The notes under the pieces: model-generated
Databases searched by the model: none
Told to the model about the DNA's origin: nothing
What the model saw: the letters and a program-made list of their open reading frames with translations, nothing else
DNA from: Planctomycetales bacterium
Lineage (GTDB): Bacteria > Planctomycetota > Planctomycetia > Planctomycetales > Planctomycetaceae
Length of the DNA stretch: 64,000 nt
Assembly: GCA_028285345.1 (NCBI GenBank)
Contig: JANQPT010000044.1
Location: 186,001-250,000 of the forward strand
Direction of reading: 5' to 3'
Shown here: positions 37,851 through 48,819 of the stretch, piece after piece
Position numbering within the stretch: the first letter of the stretch is position 1
Layout: every line of letters begins with the position of its first letter
Translations under genes and position numbers: made by a program

Positions 37851-39320
37851 TTACGCCAGAATCTCATCAACAACCCGCGCCTCAAACACCCCCGTCAGCC
37901 GTTCGCGCAACCCCGCGTGGTTGATGAACAGTTCTTCGTGGTGCAGGCCCAACTGGTGCAGGATGGTGGCGTGCCAGTCTTGGACGCTGATGCGGTTCTC
38001 GGCGGCGGCGAAGCCGAGGTCGTCGGTGGTGCCGAGGATCGTGCCCCCTTTGATGCCGCCGCCGGCCAGCCAGGTGCACATGGCGTTCTTGTTGTGGTCG
38101 CGGCCGGCGTTTTTGGGGTTCTTGTCGGCGGGCAGTTGGGCGATCGGCAGGCGGCCGAATTCGCCGCCCCAGACGACGAGCGTCGTATCGAGCAGACCGC
38201 GCTGTTTGAGATCCTTCAGCAGCGCGGCGATCGGCCGGTCGGTGCGGGCGCAGGCGCCTTTCAGTCCGTTCTCAAGTCCCGTGTGATTGTCGAAGATCTG
38301 CGCGTTAATGAACAGTTGCACGAAGCGGACGCCGCGTTCGACGAGGCGGCGGGCGATCAGGCAGCGGCGGCCGTATGACTCGGTCGTCTTGTCATTGAGA
38401 CCGTAACTCTCCTGTGTCGCGGCGGTTTCTTGAGAGAGGTCCAGCGCGTCGCCGGCCGCCAATTGCATGCGTGCGGCGAGTTCGTAACCGGCGATCCGCG
38501 CGTCGAGTTGCGGATTGCCGGGCCGCTGCTTCAGGTGCACGCGGTCCAAGCGGGAAATGAGGTCCTGCTTCAGGTGTTGAATCTCGTCGGGCTGTTCGTA
38601 ATCGGGCTTGAGATTGAGCACCGGCGATCCGGTGGCGCGGAACCGCGTGCCCTGATAGACGGGCGGCAGAAATCCGGGTTGCCAATTCTGAACGCCGTTG
38701 ATCGGGAGCCCCAGCGGGTCATCGAGCACGACGTACGCCGGCAAGTTCTGGTTCTCGGTGCCCAAGCCGTAGGTGATCCAAGCGCCCAGACTCGGTCCGC
38801 CGCTGAATTGCCGGCCGGAATGAATCTTATACAGCGCCGGCTCGTGCGTGAGATTGACGGTGTACATCGAGCGAATCAAAGCGATGTCGTCGACGCACCC
38901 AGCAAGATGCGGCATGACGTCTGAAACATCCATCCCGCACTCGCCGTGCTTGGCGAATTTGTAGGGACATCGCATTAATGCGCCGGCGGCGGTCGGGTTT
39001 TCGACTTCGCCGGCGATCTTGTCGAAGTAATCCTCGCCGTGCCGGCGGTCGAGCTCCGGTTTGGGATCGAACAGGTCCATCTGGCTGGGACCGCCGTTCA
39101 TGAACAGATGGATGACGGAAGTCGCTCGCGGCGTGTGGTGTGTTGGCTTCGGTTTGAGATCGTGAACGCGACGCCGCGCATGGCCAGAGGGCGGATCTTC
39201 GCTGCCGTAGAGATCGCGGCCGAGAATCTGCGACAAGGCCGCCGCGAACAGTCCGCTCCCGACGGAGTCAAAGAAACTGCGCCGCGAAGGATTCGGAATG
39301 TGATTCATCTGATTTTGCAT
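37851..39320 (-). CDS. DUF1501 exported protein
   Basis: The 489-residue protein has a Tat-like start (SRRSFFDSVGSGLFAAALSQ). The DUF1501 features follow: VIHLFMNGGPSQMDLFDPKP near the N-terminus, and VVWGGEFGRLP and GRDHNKNAMCTWLAGGG near the C-terminus. DUF1501 proteins belong to the alkaline-phosphatase/sulfatase-like superfamily and are abundant in planctomycetes; the substrate is unknown. The start lies three bases after the stop of the preceding PSCyt/DUF1553 gene, so the two are one operon and probably one exported system. Confidence 0.88.
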   Translation of the reverse strand: MQNQMNHIPNPSRRSFFDSVGSGLFAAALSQILGRDLYGSEDPPSGHARRRVHDLKPKPTHHTPRATSVIHLFMNGGPSQMDLFDPKPELDRRHGEDYFDKIAGEVENPTAAGALMRCPYKFAKHGECGMDVSDVMPHLAGCVDDIALIRSMYTVNLTHEPALYKIHSGRQFSGGPSLGAWITYGLGTENQNLPAYVVLDDPLGLPINGVQNWQPGFLPPVYQGTRFRATGSPVLNLKPDYEQPDEIQHLKQDLISRLDRVHLKQRPGNPQLDARIAGYELAARMQLAAGDALDLSQETAATQESYGLNDKTTESYGRRCLIARRLVERGVRFVQLFINAQIFDNHTGLENGLKGACARTDRPIAALLKDLKQRGLLDTTLVVWGGEFGRLPIAQLPADKNPKNAGRDHNKNAMCTWLAGGGIKGGTILGTTDDLGFAAAENRISVQDWHATILHQLGLHHEELFINHAGLRERLTGVFEARVVDEILA

Positions 39321-39323
39321 GTC

Positions 39324-42371
<3,048 letters not shown>

Positions 42372-42445
42372 TCACCGACTTATCGCTCTGACGATTCGAC
42401 AAGACGCATCAAGACATACTGACTTGTTGGAGGGCAAACATCAAG

Positions 42446-42468
42446 GTTTTCCATGATGAGGGGAAAAC
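42446..42468. promoter_or_regulatory. Inverted repeat in the divergent promoter region
   Basis: GTTTTCC and GGAAAAC flank a nine-base spacer between the divergent PSCyt gene and the YdjC-like gene. It could be an operator. No -35/-10 pair was placed nearby. Confidence 0.3.
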
Positions 42469-42607
42469 GAGCGTCGGTTGACGCGAAGAATCTGAGCATT
42501 GCCTGAATTTCTCGATCTGCGGCCGGAGCGGCATGCTATATTGAGAACGACAGCCGTCAACGCCCACGTTGACAGACCATTACTTTTGCAAGGGCAAAGG
42601 CTTAACA

Positions 42608-43675
42608 ATGATTCGGACATTCATCTTCGCACTTTTGGCCGTCGTCGTCGCATTGCAATCATCGGCGCATGGTGAGACTTGGGCGGAACGATTGGGTTAT
42701 CCGGCTAAGAAGAAGGTGCTGATTCTGTATGCGGACTGCATGGGCGCCGCGTACGAAATCAATAGACCGGGTCAACAGTTGTTGCTATCCGGACGCATTC
42801 AATCTGTGGGCGTGATGGCTCCCTGTCCTTGGTTTGAGGAGTTTGCGAATTGGACACGCGCACATCCCGACCAAGACGTGGGGTTGTGTCTGACGCTCAA
42901 TAGCCCCAGCGAAAACTATCGCTGGCGTCCACTGACGGCAATCGATAATCGCGATTCGACGCTGGTGGATCCCGATGGCTACATGTGGCGTTCGGAATTG
43001 CAACTGGCACTGCGGGCGAGTGTGGAGGATGTGAAGAAAGAAATTGATCGACAGATTCAGAAGGCGCGGGCGGCCGGCATTCGGCCGTCGAACCTGCATC
43101 CGTTCTTGGGATCGCTGTTTACCCGGGAAGATTTGATGCAAGCGTATCTTGCCGCGGCCGAGACTAATTGGATTCCGGCGGTGATGGTGGAACTGAACTC
43201 GGACAAAGTTCAGCAGTTTCGCGAGGAAGGGTTTCCGCTGACCGATGAAATGGTGGACATCATCCGCAAATACCCGCTGCCGAAGTTGGACCATTTCCAT
43301 TTCACGCCGCTGGGGGCGACGTACGAGGAAAAACGTGCGGCGTTTTACGAACTGATCAAGAACTTGCCTCCGGGACTGACGCAGATTTCGGCGTGTCCGG
43401 CGGAAGATTCGCCGGGGATTAAGCTGATTGCCCGCACGTGGCAGGATCGCGTTTGGGACAACCAACTGCTTAACGACGACGCCGTCCATGCGTTTCTCAA
43501 AGAGCAGGGGGTGATCTTCACCAGTTGGAAAGAGATCATGCGTCGGTTTGACGGCGGTCACCAACAGCGTCGCGAGGAGCGTCAAGCGCCCGCGACACCG
43601 ACCGATGTGGGATTCACAGACGAGGGACCGTTTCCCGGTTCTGAAAATCGAGCGACCAAGCAGTCGGCATCATAG
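42608..43675 (+). CDS. YdjC/ChbG-fold exported protein with altered metal site
   Basis: The ATG at 42608 (AAAGG upstream) gives 355 residues with a signal peptide (IFALLAVVVALQSSA). The fold resembles YdjC/ChbG sugar deacetylases: LYADCMG, DVGLCLTLN and NLHPFLGSLFT line up with the usual ADDxG, GLHLTL and THxDSHMG. All three metal ligands differ: Asp to Cys44, His to Cys94, and His to Phe166, while His164 replaces an aspartate. It is either catalytically dead or binds another metal through Cys and His. The C-terminal 40 residues are polar and low-complexity. The family call comes from motif order. Confidence 0.65.
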   Translation: MIRTFIFALLAVVVALQSSAHGETWAERLGYPAKKKVLILYADCMGAAYEINRPGQQLLLSGRIQSVGVMAPCPWFEEFANWTRAHPDQDVGLCLTLNSPSENYRWRPLTAIDNRDSTLVDPDGYMWRSELQLALRASVEDVKKEIDRQIQKARAAGIRPSNLHPFLGSLFTREDLMQAYLAAAETNWIPAVMVELNSDKVQQFREEGFPLTDEMVDIIRKYPLPKLDHFHFTPLGATYEEKRAAFYELIKNLPPGLTQISACPAEDSPGIKLIARTWQDRVWDNQLLNDDAVHAFLKEQGVIFTSWKEIMRRFDGGHQQRREERQAPATPTDVGFTDEGPFPGSENRATKQSAS

Positions 43676-43763
43676 CGTCATTCCTCTGGCCAATTGGCGG
43701 CGTCAGTGACATTCCGGGAACCGATCGGTTCTGCGCAAACTTCAATCAAATGGGTGAGGCATC

Positions 43764-44180
43764 ATGTCAGTAGTCAAGTGGATCGTGATTGGTCAACTTT
43801 GGATGACGACGATCGATTCAGGCGCGAGCGATCCGGCGAAGTTGGATCTGACGCGGAAGCAAACGCCGTCCAATTCGGATTCTGCGCCGGTCTGGCCTCA
43901 ATGGCAACTGGAATACGGGGATGGCGGTGAAGCGTGGAAACTGGCGTTTCAGATTCAGGGGGCAACGTATTCCAGTCTCGGAGCGACCGGCACCATGCGG
44001 GACACCAGCCCGACGTTTGGATACCGAAGCGGTCATGCGGCGAAAAACTATCACCGCAGCCGGGGCTATGCCCGTGCATACCATACGCCGCCGCCGCTGA
44101 TTACGTCGAACCAAGTGGCGCGGATGGCCGTGCGACAGTCGGTACGACGGACGACGTTCGGCGGTCGCGGACGGTGGTAG
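43764..44180 (+). CDS. Small hypothetical protein
   Basis: A 138-residue frame opens with a GGTGAGG site five bases before the ATG and a hydrophobic start (WIVIGQLW). The C-terminal half is rich in R, Y, H, S and G (RSGHAAKNYHRSRGYARAYH). It resembles no known family and is opposed by random frames on the other strand, so it may be a real small exported protein or chance. Confidence 0.4.
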   Translation: MSVVKWIVIGQLWMTTIDSGASDPAKLDLTRKQTPSNSDSAPVWPQWQLEYGDGGEAWKLAFQIQGATYSSLGATGTMRDTSPTFGYRSGHAAKNYHRSRGYARAYHTPPPLITSNQVARMAVRQSVRRTTFGGRGRW

Positions 44181-44333
44181 GCGGTCTCGCGAGAGAAACA
44201 GGCACCGGCAGTTCCCGCGGTGCTCAAGTGACCTGACGTTGTATTTGGGAAATGGACAACGTCTCTTCTCGGTGGGAATCGGGGAGTGGAACTGCATCCC
44301 TGAGGAGCCGAGAATCGAGCGGTGAAGCCGCGA

Positions 44334-44804
44334 TCATCGTCGTCTATGGATTTGGCAGAAGGTGACGACATTGCCCCGTGCATTGTACTTCACCGAATGC
44401 AAAAAGCTCCGCATCATATAGACTCCCCGCCCGTTCGGCCGGTCGATGTTTTCAGGAAGTGTGGGATCCGGAACTTCGTCGGCGTTAAACCCGTCTCCCT
44501 CGTCCTCGATCCGGATCCAAGCCTGTTTTCGGTCGATGACGGCGCCCACGTAGACCTGTTTTCGCGGATCGAGGCGATTGCCGTGCCGGAAGGCGTTTGT
44601 GAGCGCCTCGACGAGTCCCATTTGAATCGCATACTGGTCGCGGGGCTGATACGCGAACTGCTCCATCAGGCGTGAGACGGCGCGTTGTACTTCGGGGATC
44701 TGTTGCATGTGGCTCAACGTCCACCGCAATGCCGATTGCGGTTTGTCGTCCGCCGAAGATCCCGCAGCCGACATCTGAGTCGTGAATTCCTGTGTCATAA
44801 GCAT
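44334..44804 (-). CDS. RsbW-like anti-sigma/serine kinase (HATPase fold)
   Basis: The 156-residue protein has the ATP-binding motifs of the RsbW/SpoIIAB group: an N-box in GLVEALTNAFRHGN, a G1 motif in EDEGDGFN and a G2 motif in GRGVYMMR. Such kinases bind sigma factors or phosphorylate anti-anti-sigma proteins. AGAGGG lies eight bases before the ATG at 44804. No STAS partner is adjacent. An ECF sigma factor and a Ser/Thr kinase are encoded about 0.7 kb away on the other strand, but these are not RsbW's usual targets. Confidence 0.82.
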   Translation of the reverse strand: MLMTQEFTTQMSAAGSSADDKPQSALRWTLSHMQQIPEVQRAVSRLMEQFAYQPRDQYAIQMGLVEALTNAFRHGNRLDPRKQVYVGAVIDRKQAWIRIEDEGDGFNADEVPDPTLPENIDRPNGRGVYMMRSFLHSVKYNARGNVVTFCQIHRRR

Positions 44805-45030
44805 TGGTGAACCCTCTGAACAAAGTGTTTAGGATCGAAATTAGAGAGAGAGTGAGCCTCGGCGGTTGGTATTGAATGCCGACGACTTAAGAAGATCGCT
44901 GCTATGAAACTTCACGCACGCACACGTGAGAAATCTGCTGGTCAGTCGCTCGGACAAATGCGGCGGAGAATGGATTCAGTTTTGTGGTCGGTGTGACAGG
45001 TGAAATGCTCTCGGCAACGGCGCGGCGTGT

Positions 45031-45306
45031 TCATCCGCTAACGCCGAAGCCTTCGCGCGATTGGATATAACTGACGGCTGAGTTCAGTCCGCCGAACTTT
45101 TGTCGACTCGTCTTGGTTGGGGCACTTTCGGTCTGGTTCGGAGTCGGCAATTCGTTACGTTGATCGTTCTCGGGAGTGGTCGCGTCTGTTGTGGGCAGGA
45201 TCAGCAGCAAGTGGCGGGGCTCCAAACTGCTGCCGCAGCGAGGACATCGCAGTGATGTCTGCATCGTGGAGATCACAAGTTCGCAGGGACATGCGTAAAC
45301 AGCCAT
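45031..45306 (-). CDS. Small zinc-ribbon protein
   Basis: Begun at the ATG at 45306 (a GGGGGG run seven bases upstream), the protein has 91 residues. The N-terminal 30 hold two cysteine pairs (ACPC and CPRC), a likely zinc ribbon. The rest is polar and proline/threonine-rich. The role is unknown. It is divergent from the ECF sigma gene 210 bases away, so a shared regulatory region is possible. Confidence 0.55.
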   Translation of the reverse strand: MAVYACPCELVISTMQTSLRCPRCGSSLEPRHLLLILPTTDATTPENDQRNELPTPNQTESAPTKTSRQKFGGLNSAVSYIQSREGFGVSG

Positions 45307-45515
45307 ATTCAATCCCCCCCCTTTGGCGCGTCTTACCGTGACGGCCGGACAACAGTGTTGGAACTGTGTTCAACTACAACGCGATAGAGGGCAGAAAACC
45401 GGCAACAAAATGAGCACGCTACGGTGACAACACTTAGTGTTTGGTTACGATTCGGTGTAGAATTTGGGGGAGTATTCAACACCCGCAGCGACTCAAGAGA
45501 GTTGAGGCCATTCCC

Positions 45516-46097
45516 ATGTCGGACCAACATGATTTAGATCGAACTACGGAAGTGCTCGAGGCGGTCACGTCCGGCCGGGAGCACGCCGCGGATCGACTGA
45601 TGCCGATGCTGTACGACGAATTTCGCCGGTTGGCCGCGAATTACTTACAGCAGGAAACTCCCGGCCATACGCTGCGCCCGACGGCGCTGGTCAATGAGGC
45701 TTACCTCAAGCTGATCAACCAGGACCGGGTCGACTGGAAGGGCCGGACGCATTTTTTTGCCGTCGGCGCGCAGGCCATGCGTCGAATCCTCGTCGACCAT
45801 GCGCGATCGAAGCATCGCCTCAAACGGGGCGGCGGGCGGCGGAAAGTCTCGTTGGAGGAAGACCTCACCCTCTCGCCGGAACGAGACGAAGATTTGCTGG
45901 CGCTGGATGAGGCGCTCGAGAAGCTTGCCCGCATCGACACCCGCCAGGCACGGATTGTTGAGTTGCGGTTTTTCGGCGGATTGACAGTCGCCGAGGTGGC
46001 CCAGGTTATCGGCGTCTCCGAGCGGACCGTCCGCAACGAATGGTCGATGGTCCGCGCATGGTTGCGGCGGGAACTCTCAGCAGGTCAGGATTCGTGA
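45516..46097 (+). CDS. ECF RNA polymerase sigma factor (TIGR02999 type)
   Basis: The ATG at 45516 with GAGG upstream gives 193 residues. Region 2 has LYDEFRRLAANYLQQETPGHTLRPTALVNEAYLKL, and the TALVNEAYLKL motif is typical of the planctomycete/acidobacterial TIGR02999 group. Region 4 has LRFFGGLTVAEVAQVIGVSERTVRNEW. The Ser/Thr kinase gene begins on the last bases of this one (GTGA overlap, 46094-46097), so the two are translationally coupled. ECF groups encoded next to Ser/Thr kinases are known in planctomycetes. The kinase probably controls this sigma factor. Confidence 0.92.
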   Translation: MSDQHDLDRTTEVLEAVTSGREHAADRLMPMLYDEFRRLAANYLQQETPGHTLRPTALVNEAYLKLINQDRVDWKGRTHFFAVGAQAMRRILVDHARSKHRLKRGGGRRKVSLEEDLTLSPERDEDLLALDEALEKLARIDTRQARIVELRFFGGLTVAEVAQVIGVSERTVRNEWSMVRAWLRRELSAGQDS

Positions 46098-48529
46098 ATT
46101 CCAATCGTTACCGTCGCGTGAAAGAGATCTTCTTTCGTGTCTGCGAGTTGCCGGAGGATGAGCGGGACGAGTTTCTCAAGCGGCATTGTGCGGACGACGC
46201 CGCGCTCAAAGCGGAAGTCTGTTCGCTGCTGGAGTATCACCGCAGCCAAACCATCTTGTCGCTGCCACCGAGTCCCGCTGCGGCGACAACGGTCGACGCG
46301 AAGTCGGACGCGGCACCACGCAAGTTTCGTCGGGAATGGGGTTCCGCCGTACAGGAACTGCTCGTCAACTGTCTCCAAAAGCCGCTGCGGCGCTACTCGG
46401 TTTTGTTGGCGATTGTGTTGATGCTGGCAGGCGTCGGGTATTGGATGTATCGGGGGATTCAGGCCTCTCTCGATTCCATTGTGGCGGACGATCTGCAAAC
46501 GATTTTGGATGCGGATGTTACAGCGCTGGAATTGTGGATGGAGGACCAGAAGACGCTCAACACAATGTGGGTCCGGCAGCGCGACGTGCAAGAGGCGTCG
46601 CTGGAATTGGCTGAAATCGCCCGGCAACCCGGTTTCCAAGTCTCCCTGTTGCTGGAGTCGTCCGCATTGGAGCGGATCCGGCGAGAGCTGGCCGCTTTCA
46701 GTGAACTGGAGGGGAACGCCGGCTTTGCATTGATCGACCGTTCTGGTCTGGTCCTGGCAGCCGAAGAGGATCATCAGATCGGCATCCGTTTAGGGGCGGA
46801 GGGAATTGCGGCCATGGCGGCGGTGTTTGCAGGCGAAGTCCGGATTTCTAAGCCGCATCCGCGCGGAACATTCGCCGCCGATCAGGAATTGCGTTTTGCC
46901 GAACCAGTGGTGTGGACCAGCGCTCCCGTCAAGAACGCTGCCGACGAGGTGGTTGCCGTCTTGGGATTCGGTTGGGAGGCCGACCATGATTTCTCGCGAA
47001 TCCTGTCGGTCGCCCGCATTGGAGAGTCGGGTGAGACGTATGTCTTCGACGAGCACGGCCTGTTGCTCTCGGAAAGCCGGTTCGATGATCAGTTGCGTGA
47101 GGTGGGATTGATCCCCGACGAAAAGGACGCACGGTCGCTTTTTCGAGTGCATGTTCGCGATCCGGGCGGGAATCTGATTGCCGGGTTTCGGCCAACGGGA
47201 AATCTGGCGGATCGACCGCTGACAAAGATCGCCGAGACGGCTCTTGCGGCGTCGCGACTGCAAAACCCGGACTTGCATCAGGGGGTGATTCTCAACGCGT
47301 ACCGCGACTATCGCGGCGTCGAGGTCGTGGGGGCTTGGCGGTGGCTGAAAGACTACAACATGGTCATCGTCACCGAGGTCGACCGGGATGAAGCGTATGC
47401 TTTGTTGAGATATCCGTTGGCAGCGTTTTGGATTCGTTCCAGTCTGCTTGCCGCGGCCGTCTGCGGGTTGTTGGCGGCCGGGGCGCGAATCGCCTATCTC
47501 AAGCGGGAGATGGGGGTGATCCGACAACTGGGCCAGTACGCGCTGTTGCGAAAGATCGGCGAAGGGGGGATGGGCGAGGTTTATTTGGCGCGGCATGCGC
47601 TGCTACGCCGTCCGACCGCGGTGAAGATTCTCAAGGGCGGCTCTGGCGACGATGACGACATTCGCCGCTTCGAACGAGAAGTGCAGTTGGCCAGCGAACT
47701 AACGCATCCGCATACGATCGAAATTTACGACTACGGCCGGACGGCCGACGGCGTGTTCTATTATGCGATGGAGTACTTGCCCGGCATCTCGCTGACGGAG
47801 TTGGTTTCAATGACCGGCCCGATCCCCGCACCGCGCACCGTCCATGTTCTGATTCAAATTTGTGGGGCGCTGAAAGAGGCCCACGGAGTCGGGCTGGTGC
47901 ACCGCGATATCAAGCCGCAGAACATCATATTGTGTAACCGCGGCGGCGAGGCGGATTTTGCGAAACTCGTCGATTTCGGTTTGGTCAAACAAATCTCCGG
48001 CGCCGACTCGACACAAGTCACGCAGCCGACCGTCGCAGTCGGCACGCCGTTGTACATGGCGCCCGAGGCGCTCACTGATCCGTGCAACATCGACGCCCGG
48101 TCCGATATCTATGCCTTGGGGGCGGTAGCGTTTTTCATGCTGACCGGACGCGAAATTTTCACGGGAGAGAGCCGCATGGATCTCTTCAACCGTGTCATGA
48201 ACGACCCACCCCCGCGTCCCGCGGAACAGCAGGACCTTGCGGTTCCGGAGGAATTGGACCGGCTCGTCGTTGATTGTCTGCAAAAGGACCGCGAGCGTCG
48301 TCCACCGGACGCGCAGGCGCTGTTGGCCCGTTTGGAACACATCGCGGCAACACTGCCTTGGACGACGGAAGAGGCCGAGGGCTGGTGGAAAGAGCACGAG
48401 ACGTCGCTCAACCAAACGACGGCGATTGCGTCTCTGCAAGAAACCCTAGACAATCTGCGGACGGCCACGGGACGGTTGGAGCTTCAAGGCAGCGAGGAGA
48501 CCACCGCCAGTCGTTCAAGCCACCGCTGA
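46094..48529 (+). CDS. Ser/Thr kinase with TM-Cache-TM sensor
   Basis: The GTG at 46094 overlaps the sigma stop; the protein has 811 residues. Residues 1-50 form the helical segment that usually stands just before the kinase in this group (RYRRVKEIFFRVCELPEDERDEFL). Here a membrane helix (101-118), a long extracytoplasmic dCache-like sensor (about 120-440, with GESGETYVFDEHGLLLSESRF) and a second helix (443-466) are placed in between. The Hanks-type kinase runs from about 479 to 760: GEGGMGEVYLA, Lys in AVKIL, HRDIKPQNI, DFGLVKQ and GTPLYMAPE. All catalytic motifs are intact. The gene is coupled to the ECF sigma gene. Confidence 0.9.
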   Translation: MNSNRYRRVKEIFFRVCELPEDERDEFLKRHCADDAALKAEVCSLLEYHRSQTILSLPPSPAAATTVDAKSDAAPRKFRREWGSAVQELLVNCLQKPLRRYSVLLAIVLMLAGVGYWMYRGIQASLDSIVADDLQTILDADVTALELWMEDQKTLNTMWVRQRDVQEASLELAEIARQPGFQVSLLLESSALERIRRELAAFSELEGNAGFALIDRSGLVLAAEEDHQIGIRLGAEGIAAMAAVFAGEVRISKPHPRGTFAADQELRFAEPVVWTSAPVKNAADEVVAVLGFGWEADHDFSRILSVARIGESGETYVFDEHGLLLSESRFDDQLREVGLIPDEKDARSLFRVHVRDPGGNLIAGFRPTGNLADRPLTKIAETALAASRLQNPDLHQGVILNAYRDYRGVEVVGAWRWLKDYNMVIVTEVDRDEAYALLRYPLAAFWIRSSLLAAAVCGLLAAGARIAYLKREMGVIRQLGQYALLRKIGEGGMGEVYLARHALLRRPTAVKILKGGSGDDDDIRRFEREVQLASELTHPHTIEIYDYGRTADGVFYYAMEYLPGISLTELVSMTGPIPAPRTVHVLIQICGALKEAHGVGLVHRDIKPQNIILCNRGGEADFAKLVDFGLVKQISGADSTQVTQPTVAVGTPLYMAPEALTDPCNIDARSDIYALGAVAFFMLTGREIFTGESRMDLFNRVMNDPPPRPAEQQDLAVPEELDRLVVDCLQKDRERRPPDAQALLARLEHIAATLPWTTEEAEGWWKEHETSLNQTTAIASLQETLDNLRTATGRLELQGSEETTASRSSHR

Positions 48530-48819
48530 GACCGTCGGGAGAGGCGATGTGACTCTTCTGATTGATCAGTTTCCGATTTCCGCGGCGGCTGCGATCACGT
48601 TTCTACCTTGCGCGGGCTCCGCGCTCTGCGAAATCACCACACCTGTCGAAAGAAGATCAACGTCGTCACGTCAACGGGGCAGGTTAACGGAAGGATTAAC
48701 ATCAACATTGTCGTCGTTCCGTGACGGTCCTCGGCATCGCTGTCGTGATTGTTTTCGGCCTCGTGCATCTGTTACGCTAAATAGAAATCAACCGCAAGCT
48801 CCTGGGGAGAATGCTCGCG

